Below are positions 38,348-50,800 of a stretch of DNA of 64,000 bases, one piece after another. The position numbers were made by a program, and so were the translations under genes. The DNA is taken from positions 57,501 through 121,500 of the forward strand of contig JADLSH010000355.1 in the NCBI GenBank assembly GCA_016169945.1. The letters are read 5' to 3'. The notes below the pieces were generated by a model. That model was not told the DNA's origin and ran no database searches. It saw only the letters and a list, made by a program, of their open reading frames with translations. The stretch comes from Trachythela sp. YZ-2020 (lineage: Eukaryota > Cnidaria > Anthozoa > Malacalcyonacea > Clavulariidae). Position 1 is the first letter of the stretch. Every line of letters starts with the position of its first letter.

Positions 38348-41185
38348 TCAAATATCCAGAGGAAAAGATGGCTTTAAATCGTACATATCATACAAATCCA
38401 TTAATCCTTCTTCTTCAGTAAGACTGTAGAAATAGTCACTACTCTCTTCACGAAATGGTGAAAATGAAATCAAAGTTTCTTCGTCTGTTTCTGGAAACTT
38501 TTCCAAATTGCACCCCAATACGTCTTGGAAATTCACATCTTGAATTCCATGAACTGGTGACATGACCAGGTTAACGTTTTCATCGTTTTTATTATCTGGG
38601 ATAAATTCTTCCTCGCTTGTTGAAAGGTAGTCACTTGATGAGCTTCCAGATTCTGACTTTACTGGCGAGGCTTCATCATTCTCATCTGGACACAAGAAGA
38701 CGTTTATTGGACCATTGGTGCTTTTTAAGGACAACTGTATGCTCTGTAATAAGAATTGTTTAACATTTAAGGCTTAGCAAATTGAGCCAGAGTAGTGCCA
38801 GCATATTCTACTCATATCACAAGAAATAATTTTATGGTGAACAAAATGCAAGGCCCTTTGCATAATATCACAAATATGTCAAAAGGCTCAAAACAATGGT
38901 GACTGGAAGGCAATCATGACTGGATAGCATTATTGTGAAGTGTTATGTTACCAAAATGTTTGTTGTCTTACCTCTGTTGCTGGATCTGGCACTTCCAGTC
39001 GTGTTTTTGGTGGAGCGTTGATCGCAATCAATGTTTGATTATTGAATTCATTTACATTTCGAATATCTTTGTATGTGACATAGGCAAATGTATTGTGGGG
39101 TTAAGGAAAATAAACTGATGAGCAACAAAAAGTTAAAACCAAACTGAATCTCTCAATTCTATTTATTTGCCACCAAATATAAGACCACTACATAGAATGA
39201 AAAGAATTAACATTATTTTCACTCTGATAACTACAGGTTGACAACCATCTGATGCATAATAAAGAATTGTGGTCATATAGATTTAGTAAGCATATGTAAA
39301 GGATATTTATTGGAAGGTTGTGTTAGTTTCTGAAAGTCTTGTTGACATGTTGCAATTAAATCATCCAATCTGTTTTCTTTCGCCTCAAGATCTGCAACGT
39401 CTGTGTGTAAGTCAACAATCATTGGTGTGATTTTAACATCGTCATCATTGTCATCATTATCACCCATGTGCAATAGTGCACTCCGACATCCCCTAACAAA
39501 GAGGACACTTTTCAGAAATACATTTATAACAAACCCTAATATGACTATGGCATCTCTAGTGACTAGATTTATAAACAAGGAAATTTATGTCAAATTTCTA
39601 AAATAAACTGTCAATCCTCACCTCCACTGGATGTTGTTTTTCGATTTCTTTTGAATGAGTCCAATTCCTTCCAACACATTAGTGATGTCATAAATGCGTC
39701 GTTTCTGAACTGCCAACAGCTCAGCAGCCTCGTTAAGATCTAAGACACCTGATGATGAACAACGTATGAGACCAACAAATTTCTTTGTAAGAAGACCAAG
39801 TGATGTGTCATAGCGAGTTTTCTCAATCGGTGATTTTACTAAACAAAAAGTGAAAAACAATGTGATCAATTACTTACTGCTCTAAAAGAACTACTGCTCT
39901 ACAAAACTGTGCAGGGACCCACATCAAGCTAATTCATAAGAGGTAACAGGTGGGTCTCAGTTAGGATTATGAGGCGACTACATCTCTCAATTCTACCATT
40001 TACCAGATACTGCAAGATACAAGAGTACTGCATATAGTGAAAATAATTAACATAATTTTCTTACTGTGATAACTGTGGGTTAACCACCATCTACTGCTGT
40101 ATATACTAAGAAAATAATCTTCAAAACTCTGAGGTTTGATTCAAGCAACAAAAATTATACAGTTAATTAAGCAACATATTTTTTACATGATTGAAGACAA
40201 TTTAGACAAATTTGATAAGCGAACATTACAAACAGGAAAACCTTTCATTAATGTACCAAGCATTCTATACTGAATAAGGTACACCTCACTTTTAACACAG
40301 TTTAAACTCAAGTTATTTTCATAAATATAAAGTATCAAGCCATTTAGATTATGTAAATGTCTACGCGCTTTTACTTCGTTTCACTTCACTGAGCAAGACT
40401 ACGTGCAGATGCTTTGTGCACATTGCGAAATTCACGTTAATTTGAACTATAAAATCACAAGAAATCTACGATAACATGTTCATGTATTTAGCATAAACAA
40501 AGAAAAGTTTAAAATCGTTGCTCAGTTTGGGCCGGAAAGCTTTATAGTGCATGACAAGTTGATGACAGTTTGTGGCGTCGAAACCACAACACTCTGCCAC
40601 AACACCGAAGTAAATATTGTAAAATACAGTACAGTGTATATTATGCATTACCTTGTACACTATAATGTATTGTATCTATGCTATATATATATGCAGAACA
40701 AGAGTTAAAGCTTTTATATGATACCTTTTACGGGGCAAGCTTTAGTCTTTGTTCGGGACTTTCGTTTTGAAGAAGGAGGCTTAAATGTTGGATCGGTTGT
40801 CTCGTCTTTTGACTCCCAATTTAGCCTTCGCTTTGCCTAAAAAGTTGAAAATATTCTATATAATACTAATTCATGTATTTTCCTGCTTTGATTTTACACT
40901 TTTTTTCCGTTTATTGACTATAAAAGGTTTATATTTTATATCAAATACCTGTGGGGGTAGTAAAATGTTCGGACGAGAGCCCCGAGGGAATGCAACGTCA
41001 GGCGTTCGATCAAGGGTGTTATTGTCGTGTGGTGTATTTCCAAATACAGTTCTCTTTTCCACTAGAGATTCTTGCACTGAGGTACTCGTTTGTGCATCAT
41101 TTATGTTCCTTCGAGGTTTTATATTGAATATACGGCGATTTCCAACAGTAATAAGCTGCGAAGTTTGGTTGCTAACAGAAGCCAT
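38348..41185 (-). CDS. E2F: Activator E2F transcription factor (E2F1/2/3-like)
   Basis: Six exons in phase give 421 residues: 41185-40949, 40836-40725, 39838-39622, 39492-39307, 39089-38972, 38743-38348. E2F with a DP partner binds TTTSGCGC sites and drives S-phase genes under control of pocket (Rb) proteins. Seen in order: a basic N-terminal part; the winged-helix DNA-binding domain ([48 protein letters not shown]); a leucine-zipper-like dimerisation region; the marked box ([48 protein letters not shown]); an acidic C-terminus; and a pocket-binding motif [20 protein letters not shown], close to E2F1. The length matches E2F1. The junction between exons 39307 and 39089 is an AT-AC minor intron. 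The upstream flank has E2F-like sites, suggesting autoregulation. Confidence 0.93.
39090..39306 (-). other. U12-type AT-AC intron in E2F
   Basis: The donor reads ATATCCTTT, the branch site TTCCTTAAC is exact, and the acceptor is CAATAC with about 11 bases between branch A and splice site. No GT-AG pair can join these exons: the upstream exon has no GT before its stop and the downstream exon no usable AG. The AT-AC junction restores AAA then TTT GCC TAT in phase, giving [11 protein letters not shown]. Confidence 0.92.
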
Positions 41186-41439
41186 ATTGTAATATTTGAA
41201 ATTCCACAATCTTGTATATTCCTATTTTCAGCTTCAAAGTCGAGCCATTGAAAACACAAATTCCATCAAAATTGATAGTTTTGAGTCACATATATAGTAA
41301 ACTGTGTCCTTTCTTTGTATTTGGGTTGAAAAATTGACGATAAACAACCGGATTGCAACGGATCGTAGTTTGTTTTGATATAATTCCGTGTTGGGTGTAA
41401 CAATCTTCTGTTTGGCTCGCAGCAAATTGCAACATTACA

Positions 41440-41515
41440 AATTCGCGGGAATTTAATTTTCGCGCCGTTTCGTGATCACGTGACCTCGCGGCTGACTTCC
41501 TGTGCACGTGGCTAT
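41440..41515. promoter_or_regulatory. E2F-like sites and E-boxes upstream of E2F
   Basis: TTCGCGGGAA (41442-41451) and TTTTCGCGCC (41457-41466) match the E2F consensus TTTSGCGC and its complement. CACGTG occurs at 41477-41482 and again near 41505. They lie about 260-330 bases upstream of the E2F start codon, consistent with the autoregulation known for vertebrate E2F1-3. Confidence 0.55.
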
Positions 41516-41639
41516 ATTGTTCGATTATAGAACGAGATCTCAAAAGACAAAAGATTTTTAAGCACCCCTTGAGGGTAAACTTTTCACACAAAGAGAACAG
41601 CGACGTTAAGATCTGGAATTTCAAAAGAAGAATTTTAAT

Positions 41640-42178
41640 ATTCTAATTTGGTTTCTGATATCGAACACATATAACGCATATTTTATGATGGTGACAATTG
41701 ACAATATGTGGTTTCACCATGCAGATGGTCGTCAATAATATTAATTATTTTCATTACTGTATTTAGTATTCTTGTATTCCATAGATATATATAGAATTGG
41801 GATGTGTAGTCTATTTTATTTGCTTCTATGTATTTACGCGTCAATATTTGACTACCATTTGCTGGTCTGTAACGCTTACTCAAACCCACCACCCGGTGCA
41901 AAACAAGGTCGCCATAAATGAGTAATGAATGGGTAGATCAACAGCATATAAAAAGCAAATATCAAAACTTTATAAAGAAGTAAGCCATGTATTCAAAACT
42001 CGCTCCCCCTGACTCACTTGGCCTCGTTTTCATGTTCATTTTTCACTCACTGATATACCATAAAGTTATGTAATACCAATTTAAAATACATTTCGTCTAG
42101 AATGTGATTGAAAAGTTTTATCTTTAACAAATATATTTCACTGATATATCCAATCACTAACCAGCCTAACTTTGAGAT
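41640..42178. other. Intergenic stretch, no gene seen
   Basis: AT-rich sequence with no exon-like segment or repeat recognised, between the E2F upstream region and the 23-bp array. Confidence 0.4.
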
Positions 42179-42179
42179 G

Positions 42180-42370
42180 CACAACTCTTATCAACCTAAA
42201 GGCTGATCTCTTATCAACCTAAAGGCTGATCTCTTATCAACCTAAAGGCTGATCTCTTATCAACCTAAAGGCTGATCTCTTATCAACCTAAAGGCTGATT
42301 TCTTATCAACCTAAAGGCTGATCTCTTATCAACCTAAAGGCTGATCTCTTATCAACCTAAAGGCTGATTT
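42180..42370. repeat. 23-bp tandem array (~8 units)
   Basis: Near-identical copies of TTATCAACCTAAAGGCTGAT plus CTC. The last unit runs into the left arm of the foldback element at 42361, whose end also reads AAGGCTGATTTCC, so the array appears to have grown from the element's terminus. Confidence 0.92.
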
Positions 42371-42520
42371 CCATTCAGTGCAAAATGTCGCGCGACTGAT
42401 CTTTTGCGATCGTTTTCTTTTGAATTATGATCCGTTCCAGTCGAGGGCTCATAATTCAAAAGAAAACGATCGCAAAAGGTCGATCTCGCGACATTTTGCA
42501 CTGAATGGAAATCAGCCTTA
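42360..42520. mobile_element. Foldback element, ~160 bp
   Basis: AAGGCTGATTTCCATTCAGT at the left has its complement at the right. The arms stay paired through TGCAAAATGTCGCG and GCGATCGTTTTCTTTTGAAT to a loop near 42430-42450. Noncoding. Confidence 0.88.
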
Positions 42521-42640
42521 ACGCTGACTCTGGTAACGCGAAATAACCGTACCTTTTACAAAATGATTTCGCGTACGTAAAACATGTATTTCGTCTATAC
42601 ACTAGAAACGAGGAAATGGCACTTTCAAGTTGAGAGACTA

Positions 42641-42844
42641 AGGCCCCGTTTACACTATACCGGATACGCATGGTCACGACATCAAATTTAGCCATATCAA
42701 AGCGAGTTTAGCCCCCAAAATTATAATAGTATGATCGATTCAACAAAATCAGCTAACTGGAAAAAGCCTAGGGTCATGGATGCCGTAAAACGGCTTAAGT
42801 TGATGTCGTGACGATGCGTATCCGGTATAGTGTAAACGGGGCCT
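42641..42844. mobile_element. MITE with ~45-bp terminal inverted repeats
   Basis: Ends AGGCCCCGTTTACACTATAC and GTATAGTGTAAACGGGGCCT are perfect inverses and pairing continues to ACGACATCAA. GGCCCCGTTTACAC ends are common in animal DNA-transposon MITEs. No target duplication is clear. No coding capacity. Confidence 0.85.
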
Positions 42845-43149
42845 CAATGTTGATCGTATCAGACTGTAATACTGAAATGTTAAAGCTCTCCTAACAGACA
42901 CCTCTCTATAACATGGACACTTTGTTCCTTCAGCGACGCGCTAGACCGTATCAAACAGTCTGCATACTATACAAAATGTATTACAGCATCCGAGATTCCG
43001 AGGAATATTTAATTCAAATATCATTCAATATTTGCTTGATCTCCAGACGTGTCAATAAAGAAATCGTCATCTTCAAAACCACAAGTTGAGACCTTCTTAT
43101 CTAAAAAAATAATATTTTCCCACCTTGATAAAAACTTCAAGGGTGCATG

Positions 43150-43945
43150 TGTGGGGTCCAGTGTAGATAGTATACTAGTATTCTACAATAAGCTGCCGTG
43201 GTTTGTGTCTGAACTACCTGAAAAAGATATCTCAAACGTGGTGGTTCAGTGTAGGTAGTATTCTACAATAAGCTGCCGTGGTTTGTGTCTAAACTACCTG
43301 AAAAAGATATCTCAAACGTGGTGGTCCAGTGTAGGTAGTATTCTACAATAAGCTGCCGTGGTTTGTGTATGAACTACCTGAAAAAGATATCTCAAACGTG
43401 GTGGTCCAGTGTATGTAGTATTCTACAATAAGCTGCCGAGGTTTGTGTATGAACTACCTGAAAAAGATATCTCAAACGTGGTGGTCCAGTGTAGGTAGTA
43501 TTCTACAATAAGCTGCCGTGGTTTGTGTATGAACTACCTGAAAAAGATATCTCAAACGTGGTGGTCCAGTGTATGTAGTATTCTACAATAAGCTGCCGAG
43601 GTTTGTGTATGAACTACCTGAAAAAGATATCTCAAACGTGGTGGTCCAGTGTAGGTAGTATTCTACAATAAGTTGCCGTGGTTTGTGTCTGAACTACCTG
43701 AAAAAGATATCTGAAACGTGGTGGTCCAGTGTAGTTAGTATTCTACAATAAGTTGCCGTGGTTTGTGTCTGAACTACCTGAAAAAGATATCTCAAACGTG
43801 GTGGTTCAGTCTAGGTAGTATTCTACAATAAGCTGCCGTGGTTTGTGTCTAAACTACCTGAAAAAGATATCTCAAACGTGGTGGTCCAGTGTAGGTAGTA
43901 TTCTACAATAAGCTGTCGTGGTTTGTGTCTGAACTTTCTGGAAAA
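43150..43945. repeat. 80-bp tandem array (~10 units)
   Basis: Each unit carries GGTAGTATTCTACAATAAGC, TGCCGTGGTTTGTGTCTGAA and CTACCTGAAAAAGATATCTC, with spacing of exactly 80 (for example 43321 to 43401). Related copies occur at 52.14-52.45, 54.96-55.11 and, inverted, 56.70-57.06 kb. The array begins right beside the EFG1 stop codon (43950). Confidence 0.95.
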
Positions 43946-43949
43946 AATG

Positions 43950-46233
43950 TTACTCACTTTGTTTTGGATGTTCAGCTTTCCTTCTATCCATATGAATACG
44001 TTCTTTTGATATTTTCGTTTTCTTTTTAGTTTCTTTATCATGTTGATTGAAGGTTGCTTGTGGTAATTCTCCAGAATCCACTTTTTCATTAACATGTCTG
44101 TGTAATTGCTCTGCACAGAGAAATCAAAAAGTTATAAATTGCTGTAGGGGCCTTACTAGATCCTTAACAAAGACATTTGGATGTACAAGAAACTAGCAAC
44201 TAAACTGTACCATACCTTGTTCATCAATGACATTTTTATTTGTGTAAGGTTGAGCAGGAAATAAGGATATATATTTTCTGTCACTTGGAAAGTACTAGAA
44301 ATATAAGATTGAGATATAGAAAGATGAAGAAACACATGCGTGAAAGGTTAATGATTGTAGATGGGTATCACTAAGCACTATCGTGCAACAGATGATGGTC
44401 AACCTCAGGCCTAGATAATCTGTTTTCCTTCCTGGCAGCAAAATCCCAAAACAAAAATTTCCTGTGTACGTCGGATTTAAATTTTCTGCATGACAGAATT
44501 TTAAAACCCAGCTGCCACTGCCAGTAAGTAAATATAATAATATATGTCAAAATTAAAATTCTATTTTATATCACAAACAAGCTAATTATCTGTTGTTTGT
44601 ATTTATCAAATGACAAGTATTTCCTGTGAGACGTAAAAATTTCCTGTGAAGACTTTGTCAAGACTTAATGACATTTTCCAGCACTGGTCAACCTGCAGCT
44701 AACAGAGTGAAAAAACAACGTTAATTATTTTCATTATATGTAGTAGTAAATTTGATGACAGATAAATAGAATTGAAAGATATACTTCAATTTGCTTGTTC
44801 CTATAAGTGTTCACCATAATCTGCTACCCTGCAACACTTACTATTACACTAGGAATTTAATACCTCAACATAGTTCATATCTTGTAGAATTTTTTTCTGT
44901 AATTGTTCCAGTTCCTCTGCTCTGTTAAAAAGAAATACATCAGAATGATTCATTGGCCTTTATTTAATTCAAAAATAGAGCAACCATAGTTTGTTTGTCA
45001 CAAATGCCAGCTCTGGCACTAGTCAATGACAAATGGAAATGGCAACCAATATCGCTCTTGAAGATGAAGAAAACTTTTATACCTTTGAGAATCTGGTGAA
45101 TCGTTGAGCTCTTTCATAACTGATCGGTGTTGTCTCCAAAGTTTTCGTTTCTCTGGGAAGCAAGAATACAATCAATGTAACACAAATTACTGGTTTTCCA
45201 GTCATTTACATTGTGATCCTAATGGACAAATGGAATCATTTGCTGATTTGAACACCCCAAATTAACACCATGTAAATACATATAGGAGAAATTTTATTCA
45301 ATGTGGATTATAACAATTTTGCTTGTATTGGGTCTGACAAATGTCCGGACAACTAGACAGTTGCTTGGACAACTAGAGAGTTGCTTGGACATTGGTCATT
45401 GGCTAAGAATAGTCTGCCTTGCTTTCAATAGCTATTTACGTGAACTGGTCAGATAACTCATGAGACACTTAATATGTTGATGTTGTTGTTGCTGATACTT
45501 GATGATTGTTGCTGATAAAAGTACAATCTTGACATTTGGAACTTTAACACTCTAGCTTTCCTTCAAAGAGACTTTTGGTATTTTTAGCACCCGTTATTAC
45601 ACCTTTAAGATAGAAGAAAACTATGTTTTCTATTTGATCAATCAAAATCTCTGTGCAAAATAAAACTAAGCGGCCATTCAGTATCTTTGTTCGGCAAAAA
45701 GGCTGAATCCCAACCATTATAATCCATGCTGATTTTATGGATAGCCAAGCAGTCTATATTCACATGGGACCAGATGAATTCCAAAACCTTACTCAACTTT
45801 GCACACTTTTGTGCCATTTTGTGTACGGTTCCAGATATCTGCTGTCTCATCACTCTATGTGAACATAGTTTAATAATAATATTCTTACCAAAAAATTTCA
45901 CCATTTTATATTTCTTAATCATTTTAGTATCTGTCTTAAATCGTTGTTGCTCATCAAGTTTACTTTGCATAAATTCTAACATTCTCTCTTGGGACACTCT
46001 CACAGTTGCAGGCAAGTCAGGCTAAAATCATGAAATATCAAAAAACTGTCAGCAAATTAAATTATGATTTGATAAGATAAACTGAACTAAAAACACGACA
46101 AGATTTCCACATATTATATTGAAAATGTTCTTACTTTACTTAAAAGTCGTTGTATACTTCTAATCCGCTGTTTTATGGATTTTGACTTGGCTTTTTTCTT
46201 AACTTTATTTATCGCTCCTTTGCCAGGCGCCAT
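43950..46233 (-). CDS. EFG1: rRNA-processing protein EFG1 homologue
   Basis: Six exons in phase encode 199 residues: 46233-46135, 46021-45889, 45152-45083, 44921-44864, 44294-44216, 44110-43950. EFG1 is a small basic nucleolar protein needed for 18S rRNA maturation in yeast. Family features seen: a lysine-rich start (MAPGKGAINKVKKKAKSKS), the helix KQRIRSIQRLLSK, DLPATVRVSQERMLEFM, MIKKYKMVKFFEKRKLWRQ, a coiled-coil AEELEQLQKKILQDMNYVE, and YFPSDRKYISLFPAQP. The last 50 residues are lysine-rich and low in complexity. The start is the first ATG after an AT-rich flank. It is divergent from the Amt-ankyrin gene. The stop lies only a few bases from the 80-bp array, so its 3' UTR must be short or run through repeats. 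Confidence 0.88.
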
Positions 46234-47030
46234 CTTGAAATGAGATTCCTGGTTAGGTTTGGAACTTCGTGTAAGATTCTTCAAAGTGATCCCAAATTCA
46301 CAGTCCAGTTATCGAGTTCAATCAGTGTATTCAATACCGTCGTTTGCATCTAAAATGAACAGTCGCAGATATATCGTCTATTCTCACGTGAAACTTTCGT
46401 GTTTGTAAGCGCCCACAAGAAACTCCTGTGGCAAAGTATTATATATGGCAGCAGACATGTTGACATTATAGGCTACATATTCCATTCTATTTATTTGCTA
46501 CCAAATATAGGACCACTACATAAAAGGACGATTCAGCAGGACGACAGTGCTTACAAGCCTGTCACATAAACCCTCTGGCATTGATCGATGTAAATTTGAA
46601 ACACGAGACCAACATGTTGACCTTAGCACCAAATATGTACGCAAACATTTGTAATTTTACACTGAGAGACTCCTGAATTTAATGCACAAAATAAATAAAG
46701 GATTTACTTGTCAAGAAAATAACTCGATTGCTTTTTCAAATTTGTGTAAATATTTTGTGTAAAAAGTTTGTTTTACCCTGCATAATATGTATTGGTGGTT
46801 CAGCTAGGAGAAATGGTAAAACTGTGGGGTAATATTTTAGAAATCTGTTATTCTTCGTTCATGATATGACACGTTAAGACAAGTAGCTTTTAATCACCCT
46901 GTTTTGAATGGAATTTGAAACGTGTCTGTGATGGTAAAATCACTGAAAGACGAGTCAAATGGCGGATTACAAGTACCACTATATTTACCAAAGAGATGCT
47001 AAATAAGTTTTCTATGTTAAGAAGAATATG
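46234..47030. other. Divergent intergenic region between EFG1 and Amt-ankyrin
   Basis: Includes a fragment of a dispersed repeat (CTATTCTCACGTGAAACTTT) at about 46340-46410 and part of a GATGGTGGTCAAC-family MITE near 46485-46540. Shared promoter elements may lie here but none is clear. Confidence 0.4.
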
Positions 47031-47868
47031 ATGTGCACTCAGGAGAGCGATGTGATAGCCAGTCTGTTTGCCTTGCTACAGGTAATGTGCATCAGATAAT
47101 CTGAACTCTACATCACTACATGTGTGTATGCAATAACTACGGAAAATATTCATTCATTCAATCAATGCTATAAAAGTAGTCAACTCCAATAGATTATCAG
47201 ATTTAAAATGCTACTTTTTGTTCCTGTGAATTGTTCCAGAGTCAACAAAGGATACATGTTCTCCTCATCGCAAACTCACCGTATGTTAAATCTCTCTTCA
47301 TCGCAAACCACCGTATGTTAAATCTCTCTTCATCGCAAACCACCGTATGTTATGTTTTACAACCTTTAGGCTTTACCACATATGCCGATCACTTTCATTT
47401 TTCTTTTTTCTCTCTTTACATTTCAACGCTTTTACATGCTTTTCTCGGTCTCCAATATATAGATTTTCTATTTGAAACGGTACTTTAATCAAAACAAAAA
47501 CTCCTTGAAAACAGTAATTTCAACAAAGTATGCAAAAGGCATCGCTTATATTGCTTAGTCAACTATGATGTTGACTAAACACCATCAAACTATAAACAAA
47601 TGAAGGATATTATAGGTTTATATATGAGTAGAGATTTGATCTGTTTAGTGTGATATACTTATATTTGTGGTGAAGCCTGTGGTTGCCATTTAGGACATTT
47701 AGTTGGTTTGATTTAGCACACAAAAGACAAGATAGATCCGGACATGTTTGTGAACAAGACTTGGCGACCAAATGAAAACCAGGCGCTAGCGCAATGTAGC
47801 GCTTTCTGTCGAAAAGATAGATATTGGAATGACAAGTAAAATCTTATTTCTTAACTTAGAGTTTCAGT

Positions 47869-50800
47869 TTCTCCCTGTTTTATCATGGTACCTCTCGCGT
47901 CTCGAAATCACTTAATCACATCTTCCACATGGCGCTACTTAACTTTATGCTGGGTTCAGTGTTATGGTTCGCTGTTGGTTACTCCATGGTGTTTGGGGAC
48001 TCACAGAAGGTACGTACAAGACCATTATCTACGCTGAGAACCAACAGTTTAATGATTTATTGGACATTAATTCCCACAGGGTTTCATCGGCGCCATGGAT
48101 CATGCGCTTCTGTTGGGCGTACATGGCGCTCTGAGGTATGGTCCTGGGAACGAGACAGTATGTGCTGCGCCATATGTTGGTGTTGCCATGGTGATATTTG
48201 AGATGACGTTTGCAATCTTGGCACCTGCAATGGTATTGATTACATGGTAATATGAAGTATTGTCCCATTGATGGTAACGGAGCAGCGGATGGTGGTCAAC
48301 CTTAAGAATACTGGCACTTATATGAGCAAGAAAATAATACGACATCTTTCATTCTACGACATCTTTCATTCTACGACATCTTTCATTCTATACATATAAG
48401 ATGAATTCACATTATTTTCTCACTCTGATAACTGCTGGGTTGACCACCATCTGCTGCACGACAGTGAAATCTCTGGTGAAATCCACATATATTCATCCGA
48501 CATTAAAATGTATCTTATAGGTCGGAATACATTACACCAACAGGCGCAATGGTAACTGTATAATTTTCTACTATCAATGCTTTTTTTTACTATCACAAAC
48601 TCAACTATGCTCTTAATTCACTGTCCCAAACATGGAGGTCTGTTTTATATATTTTTGAATATATTTTCAGCTTGTTATGTTGCTCTGGCCATTGTTCGTC
48701 TATTACCCACTAGCTCATTGGATACGGGGCGATGGTTGGTTATCAAATACAGTTAAAGTCATTGACTTTGCTGGAGGCCTGACGTTACACACTACAGCGG
48801 GTAAGACATGCTGACAAAATAATGCAAATGTGTGTGTGTTTGTTTGTCAGATGACCATAGACAAATCGTTCAAGTTTTTGTTGAATTTGCAAGAAAGGTG
48901 GATGATATATAAAGCCTTATCTTCCTTCTTCGGTGCTTGAATTGAAATATATTTCCATTGTAGGTACTTCGCATTTTCTCCTGACAATTTTAGCGAAGCG
49001 AAAATTTCCAAATTGCGAGAAGCTTTCTCTTGTGGATCAATACTTACAGAAAAAAACCGAATCTAGGAATTATATTTTTATATTTCTCGGAAGTTTGCTT
49101 ACATTGGCGGGATGGTGAGTGAGATCTTTGAATGTTTAACAAATAGTTTCCTGAAACTCGTTAATAATTCATAAATAAAGCACAAAGGAAATCACCACCG
49201 TATCGTTGTCTCGATACCACGGTAATAAACACCCATAAATTACTCAACTTTCGCGTTGAATTTCTCTTTAAATACTGGTTCGTTTGAGAAGTTATATCAC
49301 ACACTCGAAGTCGTATATATAGTGATTTTAATACACCCAAAGTATGTTAAAGCCTCAGTTATAGTATCCCGTTTTTTTAACAAACGTTTTGGTATTTTAG
49401 ATCACTGCAATAAACTCCTTCTCCAAATTATTAAATTCAATTTTACCAGGTTCAGTCTGAATGTGGGATCTGTAAGGACTGTCGATAATGGTTTGGTCTT
49501 ACTAAATACTCATCTTACAGCCTGTGGTTCAGCTATCTTTTGGATGATAGTTTGTATTATTTACACTGGTGAATCATCTTATGTGGATATTCTATATGGA
49601 GTTATGGCTGGACTAGCAGGTTTAATTCAAATGCATGCTATTGCTTTTATGTCAAGTATTCTAAAATAAGCGGTTGAGGTTTGTGTCTGAACTACCTGAA
49701 AAAGATGAAATGCCTTTCGTCAGGAAGTTAATTCACTCACTTTGTTTCTTCCAGGTTCATCGTCGTACTGTGGTCACGTGGTACCGTGGAGCTCAGTGCT
49801 GATTGGCTGTTTCATTGGCTTACTATCTCATGGGATATTTATTCTCATTAAAAACCACGTGACTATGTGTATCAGAGAAAATTGCGTAGATATAGCTTTC
49901 GTGTTTGGTATCCCAGGAATGATTGGGAGCATCGCGGGTATGTATACCAGACCATTCTGACTATTACATTTCACTGCTCGTGATTCTTTTGTCATATCCC
50001 TAAGTTGCTCTTTTGGTATTTTAATATCTTCATCAATTTGATTGTGGTAAGTCCTGCAGATCTTCCGCAATACATTTCTATACTCAAAATCCACTATCTT
50101 TCCTTTTAGCTGGTTTATTTTCAAACACGCCAAGTGGTCATGGAATAGTCCAAGTGAACGGAGCTTTCTATTCTAATGCAATTCAGCTGCCTTATCAATT
50201 TCTCGGAATTGTTGTCGTGATTTCCTGGACTTCGTTCTGGACTTTACTTTTGTTCAAATTCATTCAATCGACGGTTGGACTATTCATATCTGACAGCCAG
50301 GAAAGACAACACAATGAACTTGATGTTTGTGAAATTCATCTACATAACAATAAAGAGCGTTTAGTGAAGGAGAGACTTATGAAGGCAGCGAAGAATGTAG
50401 ACCTACAAAAACTTAAAGAATTACGAAGGAAGTTCGCAGTCAATTTTAGATTGAAAGATTTTTATCAAAAGACAGCATTGTAAGTCGTGACATTTGAAGC
50501 TACAAGGCTTATTGTAGAATACTTTTTAAAGGAACTGGACCACCACTTTGTTAAGGTATATTTTTTCAGGTTGTCCAGACAGAAACCACGACAGTATAAC
50601 GTTATCTTACGTTTTTATTGATAACTGGCGGTTGACCATCATCTATTGTACGATAGTCCTTTAGTGAAACTCATTTATTCTGTACGTAAACTTAATATCT
50701 ATCTTACGTTTGTAGACATTATACTTCTGAAAATGGCGACTATATTTGCACACAGTATTTATTAAAACAACGTGAAGTAGATGTTCATGCCAAAGACAGA

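Noticed and set aside
40785..41192. A 135-codon plus-strand frame
   Set aside because: It is antisense to the first two E2F exons, which have clear splice signals and family motifs.
49755..49850. CGHVVPWSS in the Amt domain as a relocated pore histidine
   Set aside because: Gap-free alignment places this His in a later helix; the F215 position is the Leu in GWFSLNVGS.
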